Assembly (NCBI RefSeq): GCF_027579695.1
Contig: NC_083592.1
Location: forward strand, 30,709,961 to 30,773,960
Source of the DNA: Neoarius graeffei
Taxonomy: Eukaryota; Chordata; Actinopteri; Siluriformes; Ariidae
DNA: 64,000 nt
Direction: 5' to 3'
Below the pieces are notes generated by a model that was not told the origin of the DNA, made no database searches, and saw only the letters and a list, made by a program, of their open reading frames with translations. Below are positions 1-10,590 of this stretch, piece by piece (position 1 is the first letter of the stretch; each line of letters starts with the position of its first letter). Position numbers and translations under genes: made by a program.

Positions 1-1741
1 AAAAAACAATATACATTCCTGAGGTCAATCAAAAACAAGTGTCAAAAAAGAAGATTTTAAATAAGTTTCAGTATTAAAAAAGTACACTCCACAAGCCTAC
101 AAAAAAGTCACAGCTGGGCAGCCAGTCTGTCCCTTGATGCATTTCCAGATGTCTCATTAGCTGCGAGGGGCTCCCGGGGAGGTTGGGGATCTAGCAGGTC
201 CTGTACCACATCGTCATCTGGCTCCAGCAGGTCCCCATTCTCCAGACAGATGTTGTGCAGAAAGGCACAGGATGCAATGACCTGAGGTGCAAAGATCGGT
301 TTAATCTCCAGGGCTTTGAAAAGAGTACACCTCCACCTGCTCTTCATTACGCCAAAAGCCCTTTCGATTATGCTGCGGCCCTTGGCATGGTAATGATTGA
401 AGCGCCCCTGCACTGGTCCAGTAACTGGCTCCTTGTATGGTGTAATGAGGCAGATAGGTGTGTCCAAACATGGATAGCCACCATCTCCTAGGAGAATGTA
501 GCCTGGTGGAGGGTACCGTCTTGCTGTATAAAACCTGCTGTTTTTCATGACTCGTGTGTCGTGAACTGACCCCGGGTAGCCAACAAAGATGTCCAAAAAC
601 TTTCCACTGGAATCACATATTGCCTGCATGTTAATTGAATAGAATCCTTTGTAATTCAAATAGTCTATTATGTGCCGTGCTGGTGGCTTAATCCGTATGT
701 GGCTTCCGTCTATTGCACCCACAACATTGCTGAATGCAGGGCTCCCTGAAAGTTGGGCAAATCCTTGGCCGACTGCATGCAGCTCTCCAGTCTTGGGGAA
801 AGAGATGGCACGGTGCAGATTGGTGCAGATCTTATTTGCTACTTTGTGGACAATGCGGTGAACTGTGGATTTGGGTATATTGAAAACTCTGGAGACAACG
901 GTATAAGACAGTCCATGAGCCAGCCAGTAGACATAGACAATGACTTCTAGCTGACTACCCCAGCCATGGTCCTGTTCTGTTTGTAGCAGTCTCTGCACAC
1001 TGTCCATAGCCCTTCTGCTGAGGCGAAAGTCCCGTTTCAACTCTGACTCTACATTGAACCACAGACGCAGGATGGGCATCTTGTAATCTAGTCTACAGTA
1101 TGTAGGATGACTCGTCTGAAAAAGAAAAGGAAGGATTTGTTTAGCTAGTGTCTGTGGCCTTCCATTCACCCAACCAACGAATTCACTGTACCTACCATGC
1201 ATCCATGCTTCACATTTTCATTATTTTCAGTTATCAGATGAACACAGAAAAAATGTATTCATGTGTATCACAAGCGATAGGATGCAAAGTAACCAATACA
1301 TGCTAACGCTAGCTTGTATGTTGTGTAGCTTGGCTAAACTAACGTGTTTTGTCGTAACGTTACATTATACATACCATCAAATCGTTAATTATTGCTCCCA
1401 GGTGTTGTAAACATCTTCGTCTACTGGCATTTCTCCGTTTAGCTGCAGACAACCGTAAAAAGAGGCCTATAGCCCAGGACACAGTGATCACAACAGCAGC
1501 AGACGGCATTTCAGCAGAGATTTCCGGTTCTGCGGCTGGTCGCAGCCAATGACGCATTTGGTCGCGTTTTGCTAACGTAAACGCTGACGGAGGTACGCGA
1601 TGACGTATGCGATCGTTGAAGGGCTATCCCAATACGTAGGGGTTGAATTTCAAGCCCTATCCCTTGTAGCTCAGTTTCAAGGGGAAGGGCCAAGGGGAAG
1701 GGGGAGGGGAAGGGGTAGAAATTAGAATTGGGATTGGGCCC
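1..1741 (-). mobile_element. PIF/Harbinger element, partial (continues left of the window)
   Basis: The nuclease gene lies within this stretch. The right edge at about 1640-1741 has the G/A-rich plus-strand terminus typical of fish Harbinger elements; read on the minus strand it begins GGGCCCAATCCCAATTC. The partner terminus and the Myb-like gene are not in the window, so completeness cannot be judged. The terminus abuts Tc1 sequence directly at 1742. Confidence 0.55.
108..1557 (-). CDS. HARBI1-like PIF/Harbinger nuclease (two-exon reading)
   Basis: The product resembles the DDE nuclease of PIF/Harbinger transposons (HARBI1 family, DDE_Tnp_4), which cuts DNA during transposition in the nucleus together with a Myb-like partner that is not visible here. 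The large exon runs 1115 to 108. It shows the family blocks GAIDGSHI (first Asp), YPGSVHDTR, LGDGGYPC (second Asp) and IERAFGVMKSRWRC (Glu), then a C-terminal FLHNICL. A clean acceptor (pyrimidine run then CAG) lies at 1116-1117. An upstream ORF, ATG at 1557 to 1375, ends at a GTATGT donor in phase 0, matching the phase-0 acceptor, so a 183-base first exon is likely. The frame also stays open upstream of the acceptor to an ATG at 1202, an alternative unspliced start. No stop or frameshift is visible. It could be a functional transposase or a domesticated copy; the other element end is outside the window. Confidence 0.75.
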
Positions 1742-3229
1742 AAATGTCGAAAGTGAGACATTTTGAAATTTCATGCCAAATATTGGCTCATTTGAAATTT
1801 CATGACAGCAACACATCTCAAAAAAGTTGGGACAGGGGCAATAAGAGGCTGGAAAAGTTAAAGGTACAAAAAAGGAACAGCTGGAGGACCAAATTGCAAC
1901 TCATTAGGTCAACTGGCAATAGGTCATTAACATGACTGGGTATAAAAAGAGCATCTTGGAGTGGCAGCAGCTCTCAGAAGTAAAGATGGGAAGAGGATCA
2001 CCAATCCCCCTAATTCTGCGCCGACAAATAGTGGAACAATATCAGAAAGGAGTTCGACAGTGTAAAATTGCAAAGAGTTTGAACATAACATCATCTACAG
2101 TGCATAATATCATCAAAAGATTCAGAGAATCTGGAAGAATCTCTGTGCGTAAGGGTCAAGGCTGGAAAACCATACTGGGTGCCTGTGATCTTCGGGCCCT
2201 TAGACGGCACTGCATCACATACAGGCATGCTTCTGTATTGGAAATTACAAAACGGGCTCAGGAATATTTCCAGAGAACATTATCTGTGAACACAATTCAC
2301 CGTGCCATCCGCCGTTGCCAGCTAAAACTCTATAGTTCAAAGAAGAAGCCGTATCTAAACATGATCCAGAAGCGCAGACGTCTTCTCTGGGCCAAGGCTC
2401 ATTTAAAATGGACTGTGGCAAAGTGGAAAACTGTTCTGTGGTCAGACGAATCAAAATTTGAAGTTCTTTAGGGAAATCAGGGACGCCGTGTCATTCGGAC
2501 TAAAGAGGAGAAGGACGACCCAAGTTGTTATCAGCGCTCAGTTCAGAAGCCTGCATCTCTGATGGTATGGGGTTGCATTAGTGCGTGTGGCATGGGCAGC
2601 TTACACATCTGGAAAGACACCATCAATGCTGAAAGGTATATCCAGGTTCTAGAGCAACATATGCTCCCATCCAGATGACGTCTCTTTCAGGGAAGACCTT
2701 GCATTTTTCAACATGACAATGCCAAACCACATACTGCATCAATTACAGCATCATGGCTGCATAGAAGAAGGGTCCGGGTACTGAACTGGCCAGCCTGCAG
2801 TCCAGATCTTTCACCCATAGAAAACATTTGGCACATCATAAAACGGAAGATACGACAAAAAAAGACCTAAGACAGTTGAGCAACTAGAATCCTACATTAG
2901 ACAAGAATGGGTTAACATTCCTATCCCTAAACTTGAGCAACTTGTCTCCTCGGTCCCCAGATGTTTACAGACTGTTGTAAAGAGAAAAGGGGATGTCTCA
3001 CAGTGGGAAACATGGCCTTGTCCCAACTTTTTTGAGATGTGTTGTTGTCATGAAATTTAAAATCACCTAATTTTTCTCTTTAAATGATACATTTTCTCAG
3101 TTTAAACATTTGATATGTCATCTATGTTCTATTCTGAGTAAAATATGGAATTTTGAAACTTTCACATCATTGCATTCCGTTTTTATTTACAATTTGTACT
3201 TTGTCCCAACTTTTTTGGAATCGGGGTTG
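1742..3229 (+). mobile_element. Tc1-like transposon, copy 1 (5' end missing)
   Basis: This matches the elements at 23768-25373 and 30554-32133. Its first roughly 120 bases are absent: sequence starts at AAATGTCGAAAGTG directly against the Harbinger terminus. The 3' end is the family terminus ...GGAATCGGGGTTG followed by TA at 3230-3231. Subterminal AAAAAAGTTGGGACA repeats are present on both sides of the transposase region. Confidence 0.85.
1932..3010 (+). pseudogene. Tc1 transposase, broken copy
   Basis: The ORF begins with helix-turn-helix Tc1 sequence ([15 protein letters not shown], then [15 protein letters not shown]) and reaches [10 protein letters not shown], where an in-frame TAG stands at about 2469. 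Downstream sequence in the same frame continues with [13 protein letters not shown] and the catalytic HDNAKPHTA and [16 protein letters not shown] blocks. A second stop (TGA in place of an Arg CGA, near 2676) and an extra A in the run near 2857 break it further. The first stop is shared with two other copies in the window. Confidence 0.85.
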
Positions 3230-3231
3230 TA

Positions 3232-3768
3232 CCATTTGGATGGAATGAGTTGTATGCTTGGTAGCTGATCATAAAGGGAAACAAATATCTTAAAAGGGTG
3301 ATCTTAAAAGTGGCAATAGCATTATTCCCTTTACATCTTAAGTCAAGCTATCTAAATTGTTTTTCAGCCAATATTTATCCATTTCATATGCCAGTTGTAC
3401 ATTTTATTATTGGAACGTTATCAACTAAAACTGTACGTGCTTGCTATAGCTAGCTGCTCACATGGTTAATGCAGCATAAATACTAAAAATCGGTCTGCGT
3501 GAGCCTTAACCCCAAAGCCTTTCATTCACAGATTGCTCTGTAAATACATTATCAACAAAATACTGCTCGCCTCCTTCTGCTTCAACTGGGAGGGGGGTTG
3601 AGGGAGAGTTTCCTAATCCTGAGGGTGAATCTGTGCATGTTGAGAACAGACCTCATTAGTGAACAAGCTAGTCATTAAGAGAGCAGAAGAGCTATTAAAG
3701 TGCATATCCTGGACCAAATTCGTTTTTTTTATATGAAAGTATGTCCCTTTACACACTCATCCAGAAGG
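3232..3768. other. Unassigned sequence with inverted similarity to 17705-17848
   Basis: No gene is seen. The first 130 bases (about 3236-3365) reappear in reverse complement at about 17705-17848, with small indels. The rest is AT-rich with no recognised element. Confidence 0.6.
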
Positions 3769-3776
3769 GTAATTTT

Positions 3777-5448
3777 TAGGGCTGCAACTAACGATTATTT
3801 TGATAATCGATTAATCTATCGATTATTTTTTCGATTAATCGATTATTAATCGGATAAAAAGGGAAAAAAAGCAAAATTTGATTTCCAGCATTTTATTTAA
3901 TTAACCAAACTGTCTTTGTTCAAAAGTTGTTTCCAACTTATGAAAAAATTAAATGTATGCTACATTGAGTACAAAAAAAAAATAAAAATTTTGTAGCAGC
4001 TGAATTAATGTAAAGAAAATAAAATCACATAAAACATAAAATCTTTTTTTATATAGTGCAACCACCATTTCTTTATATTGTTTTGTCAAACAAAATCCTA
4101 TTGAAGTCTTGAATTTTAAGATGGTGAACAGTTTAAATAACTAATGAAAAACAAATGAACATTGGGTAATGCTGTCATGTGCTGACAATAATCGGGAAGC
4201 TGCGCACATTTGTGCAGCCTGAGCGGCAGGACTGCGCAAATGTGCACAGCTTCCCGATTTAAACTGTTTTTACCTCATCCTTATACTTCCTGTTTCATGG
4301 ACTGTAACGGATTTGCTTATTTAGTAATTTTAATACAGAATTTACTTTGAAATTATAATCAGACACTCCAACGCGCCCCCCCCCCAAAAAAATTCGGATC
4401 TGCGCGATTCAGCCGTGAAAAAGGCGCCATCCGCCAAAAGGCGCGCTGTTTGCATCCCTGTATATTTGACCAGATATTGCTCAAGTTTCTGTTATGAAGA
4501 AATGAAGGATTCGCGTTAAACTGTCCCTGAATAATTGCATAAAATAATCCAAAAACTTCACAGAGTCATGTTATCCACCTGTGTCTCTGACTTAATTTCA
4601 GCTAATTATCGTCAAATATATCTACAGTTTCCGGCAGATTTGGGTCCGTTTTGACGGACAAACGCACGATTTCAGGCCAATTTAAAAATAAACTTAATGG
4701 ACAGAAATGCTCTCTGTCTGTTTTCTCCAGTTTTGTTGATGGATAAGTAATACGTTAACTTACCGTGAATCTCCTTCACCCATGGCTCCAACGTGCTTCC
4801 TCTTCAGGTGCTCATTCAGCGATGTTGTGCTTCCGTGCCACGCGAGATCAACTCTGCACATTTTGCACCTAACGCTGTTCTTTGAAGGCGTTAATGTAAA
4901 GTGCTCCCATACTTTTGATGACTTGGGTCGGACATTTTTCTCTCTACTAACGTTAGCCTCCTCCGCCATTTTTCAAACGCTTCTTCCAGGTGAGCTACAC
5001 AAAGCACGGCATTGGTTCGCTTCTCCTGCTTCTTCTTTTACGGCGGTCGGTATCCAGCTTAATGGTGCTTTAGCCTACTGCCCCCACATTAGGGAGTAGC
5101 AACTGCACTTATGTGTATGATAATGTAGACCCAACTAATCGACTATTAAATTAGTTGCCAACTATTTTAATAATTTATTTATTTTTTATTTATAGTTTAT
5201 TTGGCAGGGACAATGCAGTGCACATTATTACAAACATGACGTGGCAAAGCCATGACAAAACTTGTAGATGTGAATACATAGGAGGTTTGTAGCCAAATGG
5301 CTAGTTTGCAACCCCTGTCCCTGATCAGGCTACCTATTATAATAAAATATCACATTAAACAAAAATTATACAGATATATGCTATTTTAAAACATGCTTGC
5401 TATAGATTTATAGATAATAGATTTAATCGATTAGTTGTTGCAGCCCTA
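3777..5448 (-). mobile_element. hAT transposon remnant, non-autonomous, with BED-finger exon
   Basis: The ends TAGGGCTGCAACTAACGATT and ...ATCGATTAGTTGTTGCAGCCCTA form an imperfect terminal inverted repeat rich in ATCGATTA motifs. An 8-base target duplication GTAATTTT lies exactly outside both ends (3769-3776 and 5449-5456), the hallmark of hAT insertion. The interior keeps a possible first transposase exon but no catalytic region, so this is a deletion derivative of about 1.67 kb. Confidence 0.9.
4764..4969 (-). pseudogene. BED-type zinc-finger exon of a hAT transposase
   Basis: From ATG at 4969 the peptide runs to an exon end at 4764, followed by a GTAAGT donor. It contains VWEHF, then CKMC and HLKRKH, matching the C-x2-C ... 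H-x(3-5)-H pattern of BED zinc fingers, which bind DNA at the N terminus of many hAT transposases. No downstream exon is found inside the element, so it is an orphan first exon. Confidence 0.75.
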
Positions 5449-5506
5449 GTAATTTTGCACAAGGCCATCTGTCTACAGCAGAAAAAAATAAAATAACAAA
5501 ACATGT

Positions 5507-5879
5507 GGCGGCACGGTGGTGTAGTGGTTAGCGCTGTCGCCTCACAGCAAGAAGGTCCGGGTTCGAGCCCCGTGGCCGGCGAGGGCCTTTCTGTGCGGAG
5601 TTTGCATGTTCTCCCCGTGTCCGCGTGGGTTTCCTCCGGGTGCTCCGGTTTCCCCCACAGTCCAAAGACATGCAGGTTAGGTTAACTGGTGACTCTAAAT
5701 TGACCGTACGTAGGTGTGAGTGTGAATGGTTGTCTGTGTCTATGTGTCAGCCCTGTGATGACCTGGCGACTTGTCCAGGGTGTACCCCGCCTTTCGCCCG
5801 TAGTCAGCTGGGATAGGCTCCAGCTTGCCTGCAACCCTGTAGAAGGATAAAGCGGCTAGAGATAATGAGATAAGATGAG
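5507..5879 (+). repeat. tRNA-derived SINE (Mermaid-like), copy 1
   Basis: The head has tRNA-like pol III boxes: A-box-like TGGTGTAGTGG and B-box GGTTCGAGCCC. The body is the conserved stretch with TTTCCCCCACAGTCCAAAG and CCAGCTTGCCTGC, and the tail is GATAATGAGATAAGATGAG. Flanks AACAAAACATGTG and AACAAAATGTG look like a slightly diverged target duplication. The name is from memory. Confidence 0.85.
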
Positions 5880-6259
5880 AACAAAATGTGTCTGGAAAAA
5901 TCCCAAGGGAGTCTGGAGCCAGATTCGTGATATCACCTGCGGAAGCGCCAGCAGGCTGTGAGAGCTTGCACGGTTTCAGTGCACAGCCTGTGTAGACCAA
6001 GTTTAGCAGCTAGTGATTTTGCATTGAAATATGGAATTGTCACCTGAGCACAATGTTACTTCACCTTTGGATGAAGAATGTAATGTTGCTACACCCTCCT
6101 ACGATACAGCTGTTAACCATTTTAATAATTACGTGATAATGTTGAAGAAATTTGCAGAAAACCACCAGGTTGTTTTCTCATAAACAAACCAGCGCTGACG
6201 TAGGATTCAGAGGGAGGTGTCCCGCACTTGACATCACGAAAATCAATGTTTGCCGGGAA

Positions 6260-7488
6260 ATCAAGTTTCAAATCAATCAAATCAAGTTTATTTGTACAGC
6301 GCTTTTAACAATAAACATTGTCGCAAAGCAGCTTTACAGAATTTGAACGACTTAAAACATGAGCTAATTTTATCCCTAATCTATCCCCAATGAGCAAGCC
6401 TGTGGCGACGGTGGCAAGGAAAAACTCCCTCAGATGACATGAGGAAGAAACCTCGAGAGGAACCAGACTCAAAAGGGAACCCATCCTCATTTGGGCAACA
6501 ACAGACAGCCTGACTATAATATTAACAGTTTTAACAGGTATAACCCTCAACTGTCCTCATGGGGCCGTCCTTCACAGGAGTGGGGCGATAAAACTCCGAC
6601 CAGACACAGGGCACCAGGATGGATCAAGCAGGTCCGAGGGGCAGAAGAGGCCAGCATCTCAATCCCAGGATCAACATGTAACTCAGAGGGACAGATGGGG
6701 GGGAAGAGAGAGAGAGAAAGAAAACACGTTGTTAGGTATGCCCTAAAAATGACAAGTATTAAATCTGTGTGGTAGGCTCGCAGAGACGAGTTTCTTTACA
6801 TCAGGCATAACACACAATGGCATGTTAATATGGTAAAAAATATATCATGACCTGCTCTGGCTGGATGCTTGATTGGGTGATGGGAGCACACTCCTCAGCA
6901 ATGATGAGATGCAGATGGGACCCTTAGGCCTGGCCAAGACAATTCAGTTACATTTCACCGGGTCTGGGACATGCGACAGAATGTCTGACGGCCGATTCCC
7001 TGCAGGCTACGATAGCCAGTCGAGGTCCCCACCGTCTCCACCAAAAGATTTCCTGTTGACTCCATGTAACTCAGAGGGACAGATTTGGGGTGGGGGGGAG
7101 AGAAAGAAAACACAGGTGGTTAGGTATGCCCAATGTCACCTGAATAAGTAGGAACAGTATACATATTGCACCGAGTACAAGCAGGGACTCCGGCAACTAA
7201 CTATGACAGCATAACTAAAAGGAGAGAGCCAGAAGGTAACACAGGCATGAGGGAGCCCCGGGACATAAAGCAGCCAGCCACTACACCATCAACAAACTCG
7301 AGTGAGCAAGCGAGTGGGGACTGACAGCATCCATACATCCCAGTTTACCAAAACACTCTATGTCTGAGGACCCTCCAGATCTACTCCTTTACCTCATAAA
7401 CACCATTAACAAAAGGCTTGACTAAACAGATATGTTTTCAGCCTAGACTTAAATGCTGAGACTGTGTCTGATTCCCGAACATTACTTG
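6260..7488 (-). mobile_element. L2-type LINE, 5'-truncated copy
   Basis: Read on the minus strand this matches the 3' end of the L2 element at 54951-60068: the last residues of ORF2 ([20 protein letters not shown]), the same 3' UTR with GTCGCAAAGCAG in reverse, and an ATCAA-rich tail. Similarity stops abruptly at about 7488, a typical 5' truncation. Confidence 0.85.
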
Positions 7489-7687
7489 AAATCCAAATGC
7501 CGAGTTTTTTCAGAGGCGGACCAATTCGCCTTAAATGGCTTGATTTCAACTGAATTTTTCTGGTATTACGCAAGGTAAAAAAATTGCACAAAATGCAAAA
7601 TGTGATAGATATTTGACCAAAGTTTAATATAAAATAGGAGAATTACATTGATCTTGCTCTTGAATTTACCCGTGATATGCACTTTAA
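7489..7687. other. Unassigned short spacer
   Basis: AT-rich sequence between the truncated L2 and the TTAA-flanked element. I see nothing recognisable in it. Confidence 0.5.
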
Positions 7688-8011
7688 AGGTGCCCTTCCA
7701 CCAAAAACATTTAATACTGGCTCTTTTTGAAATACCATAGTTCACTCCGATTTGCATATGCATGCTGCATGTGAAAATGTAATTCTACCCCCATTCCCTG
7801 TATTAGCTTATGAAAGAAAATAGTCGGAAAAACAAGCGAATCTGAAAAAGCCCTATGAACTTACGTCACTTCGAAAATTAGTATTCATGGCCTCGCCCAC
7901 CTTGGCTTGCGACCGCCCACGGGAAGAAAATTCGGATTTCAGCACAAGGAGAGATAACAGAGCCCATCTTGTCAGCAGCTAACGAAGAGGACCTAACAGC
8001 AAGTTGAAAAC

Positions 8012-8284
8012 ATGTCTGAACAAGTTCGTGCCTGTGTTATTTGTGGCAGTAACACATCAACGTTGCATTTCTTGCCCAATATAGAAGAGGCGAAGAAGAA
8101 ATGGTTGGAATTTATCTTTAGAACACCACCAGCAAAGTGTAATGCAGCGTTAGTACTGTGTTCTGATCATTTCAACCACAGTGACTTTTCAAACTTCGGT
8201 GCCTTCAGTAGTGGTTTTGCTTCGAGGTTGTTTTTAATCCCTGGATCTGTACCGTCAAGACGTTCGACCACCAGCTCACAAGCT
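8012..8284 (+). CDS. THAP-domain first exon (transposon-derived)
   Basis: From ATG at 8012 the peptide shows the THAP C2CH signature: CVIC near the start, LHFLP, KKWLEFI, then LCSDHF followed by SDF. THAP domains are zinc-dependent DNA-binding modules found in P/Kolobok-type transposases and in host regulators. The exon ends before a GTAAGT donor at 8285. No second exon was found before 9763. It may be a surviving transposase exon or part of an unrecognised gene. Confidence 0.6.
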
Positions 8285-8369
8285 GTAAGTAAAACATGAA
8301 CTTTTTGTTCGAAGGTTTTTGTTACAAAATAGCATGTTCATATTCTCCACCTTAGCATGCATGACATGT

Positions 8370-9191
8370 AGGGTGTTCACACGGCACATATTTGCATCGA
8401 TGCTGCACCGATGTATTTTGTTGCGATATATCTTACACCGGTGTAAATTTTGCGCAGCGTTCACACGTCACAACCCTGCTTACTAGAGAGAAGCGTGTTA
8501 GCACCGGTGCAGCCCCACTTGCAGTCACACGGCAGTTTCTGCGACCGTGTTATAGTAGCAAAAACTTTATTACTATCTTTTCCTTTGATAGTAATAAAGT
8601 TTTGATATTTCCTTTTATTACTATCATTTCCTATCATTATTACTATCATTTCCGATAGTAATAATGCGGAAATGAAATATGCGCATGCGTGAAAATGTAC
8701 TTCTTTTTCCCGGTTGTCATGGCATCACCAAGCGCCGGGAAAACAACGTGGATGAAGACACCAGTGTTGCCAGATATTGCTGACGTTTTCCATCCCAAAA
8801 TATGTTCAAATCCGTCAAAATGCACTTAAAACTGCCAAATCTGGCAACACTGGAAGACACGCAGTTCTGTTGTTGTTGATATTCGCCATTTTGGAAGCGC
8901 AAAATACCAGGATGCAAATTATGCAATGCCCGTATGTAATCAACTCTCCTCACGCGTAGCGAGTCTACCCCTGTAGCGTTCAAACGTCCCATTTTATATC
9001 GGTGCTGCCCCGCAAACTAGCATTTACTCCGGAGTAAATTTCTTAAACCACCTCCCGAGCAGGGTTAGATTTGCACCGGTTTAAGCAGCTTTCAGGGGCT
9101 ACACCGGTATAACTTTGTACCGTGTGAACGCTCTACCGGGGCAGCCCCGGTGCTACACCGCAGTAAAAGTTGCCGTGTGAACACCCCTATG
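8370..9191. mobile_element. MITE with GGGTGTTCACACGGCA termini, copy 1
   Basis: The ends form an inverted repeat: GGGTGTTCACACGGCA at left and TTGCCGTGTGAACACCCC at right, next to TA. The interior has several CACCGGTG-type motifs. A second copy in opposite orientation is at 32236-32953. No coding capacity is seen; superfamily unassigned. Confidence 0.7.
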
Positions 9192-9875
9192 GTCACAAGC
9201 TAGGCAGGGATGAGAGTTTTCCATTTTTTGGCGGATTTTCGCTTTTTCTGAGTAAAAAACGACCTTTTTATATTATGCCAAATCCGTTGAGAATTAATTT
9301 CGGGGGGTTGGGGTATGTTCCTTCATGCTGTTCAAACTTTATTAACTCCAACGATGTTTGCACATTATTTGTAAGTCACCATCTTTAGTCTCGTTTAAAT
9401 CTTGTTGAATGTGATGTAAAATTCGTGTTATCTACATTGTTGTTGGTCAAAACATCGATGTCGAGACCATAATAGCCAATCAAAACAGTTTTTACAAAGA
9501 CACCCACATCTGCTTGTTCTGACCCACTGGAGGTAGCGTCACAGTGCTGTTAGCCAATCAGAGGTAACACGTTTACATGTCATGAATATTAATGAGTAAG
9601 AGCTGAAATCCTGTCGTTCTTCCGCCACCCAGTCTTCCACCAAACTAGAACAGCCTGAAACAGGAGAACCACAGCATTTTTTTCACCAAAACCAGCTCAC
9701 AGGGCATTCATTCATACTAGAGACCACCGCACAATTAATGAAAAAAACGATGCAATGAGACCTTTAAGGGAGCTAATATAGTGGACTTATAAATTCACTG
9801 AGCTCTTTGCAGACCAAAATTACATTCATTACTCCTTTTAATTATTGCCTCTCTTTACGTTTCTGGCAGCCCAAC

Positions 9876-10464
9876 TGTTCTGTTTAATGCACTTCTACTG
9901 ATTTCTGATGTGGAATTCGAAGGTTTGAACTGAAGTTATTGTGGTGTATATTGCCACCTTGTGGAACTGGCAGGTATCGTTTAAGAGCAATGTGCTGCGT
10001 GCTTGCGTCATCAACGTGCGACTACGAGTGAACAGAGCGGGATGCTCACCTTTCCTTGGCTACGTTAAGAAGACCGTGTTAATTCTTGTTCTTTAAGTTT
10101 CAAAGATAGCTTTGAAGGCATCGTCGGTAAGTTTATATAGTTGTGACATTGTGTTATTAAGCAGAAAGGTCAAATACAAACGTGTTCTTTGAATTATACA
10201 TTTTATTTGCGAAATGTTACCGCGAACGCATCACTTGTAAGGAGTCAAGCCAGTTGTTACCAATGATGTAAATTTATCTTTTTACCGTCACTAGTTGTTA
10301 CCCAATTCTAAATGAGTTGTATCCTGTGATTTTCATTCAGTTTTACCCTACTTCGATGAACCATAAAGAAGAAAAGAAATCGGAAAACTTTGTCTGTGTG
10401 GTTTTTATCGGAGAGGCGTTATCTGGCTGTTAACTCTGGCAAGGCGCTGGGGCTGGACAGCACA
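9876..10464 (+). repeat. 5' LTR of the BEL/Pao element
   Basis: 589 bases, TG...CA ends, preceded by CCAAC. It would hold the promoter and RNA start for the element. The counterpart is 16794-17382. Confidence 0.93.
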
Positions 10465-10590
10465 GTAAAACGACGTCTTCGGCGGGCTAATCTTCGCGCT
10501 TGGAAGAACAAAGGACTTCGTGGGTTCTACGCATCCAACGGAATCACCACAGCACAACGTCTCAAGTAAGCACAACGGGAAAAGGTTAGG

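Larger units (their letters stand above)
7688..9763 (+). mobile_element. Candidate TTAA-flanked DNA transposon carrying a THAP exon (Kolobok-like?)
   Basis: TTAA stands at 7684-7687 and 9764-9767. The sequences just inside begin AGGTGCCC on the left and, in reverse complement, AGGTCTCA on the right, a weak inverted repeat. The block contains a THAP-domain exon and a nested MITE. TTAA targets plus THAP domains fit the Kolobok superfamily as I know it, but no catalytic domain is visible, so assignment is inference. Confidence 0.4.

Noticed and set aside
5507-5580. tRNA gene in the SINE head
   Set aside because: The A and B boxes are tRNA-like, but no full cloverleaf or mature 3' end is present and the same unit recurs as a SINE.
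10465-10590. Primer-binding site and short leader ORF of the BEL/Pao element
   Set aside because: No segment just after the LTR convincingly matches the 3' end of a tRNA that I could name.
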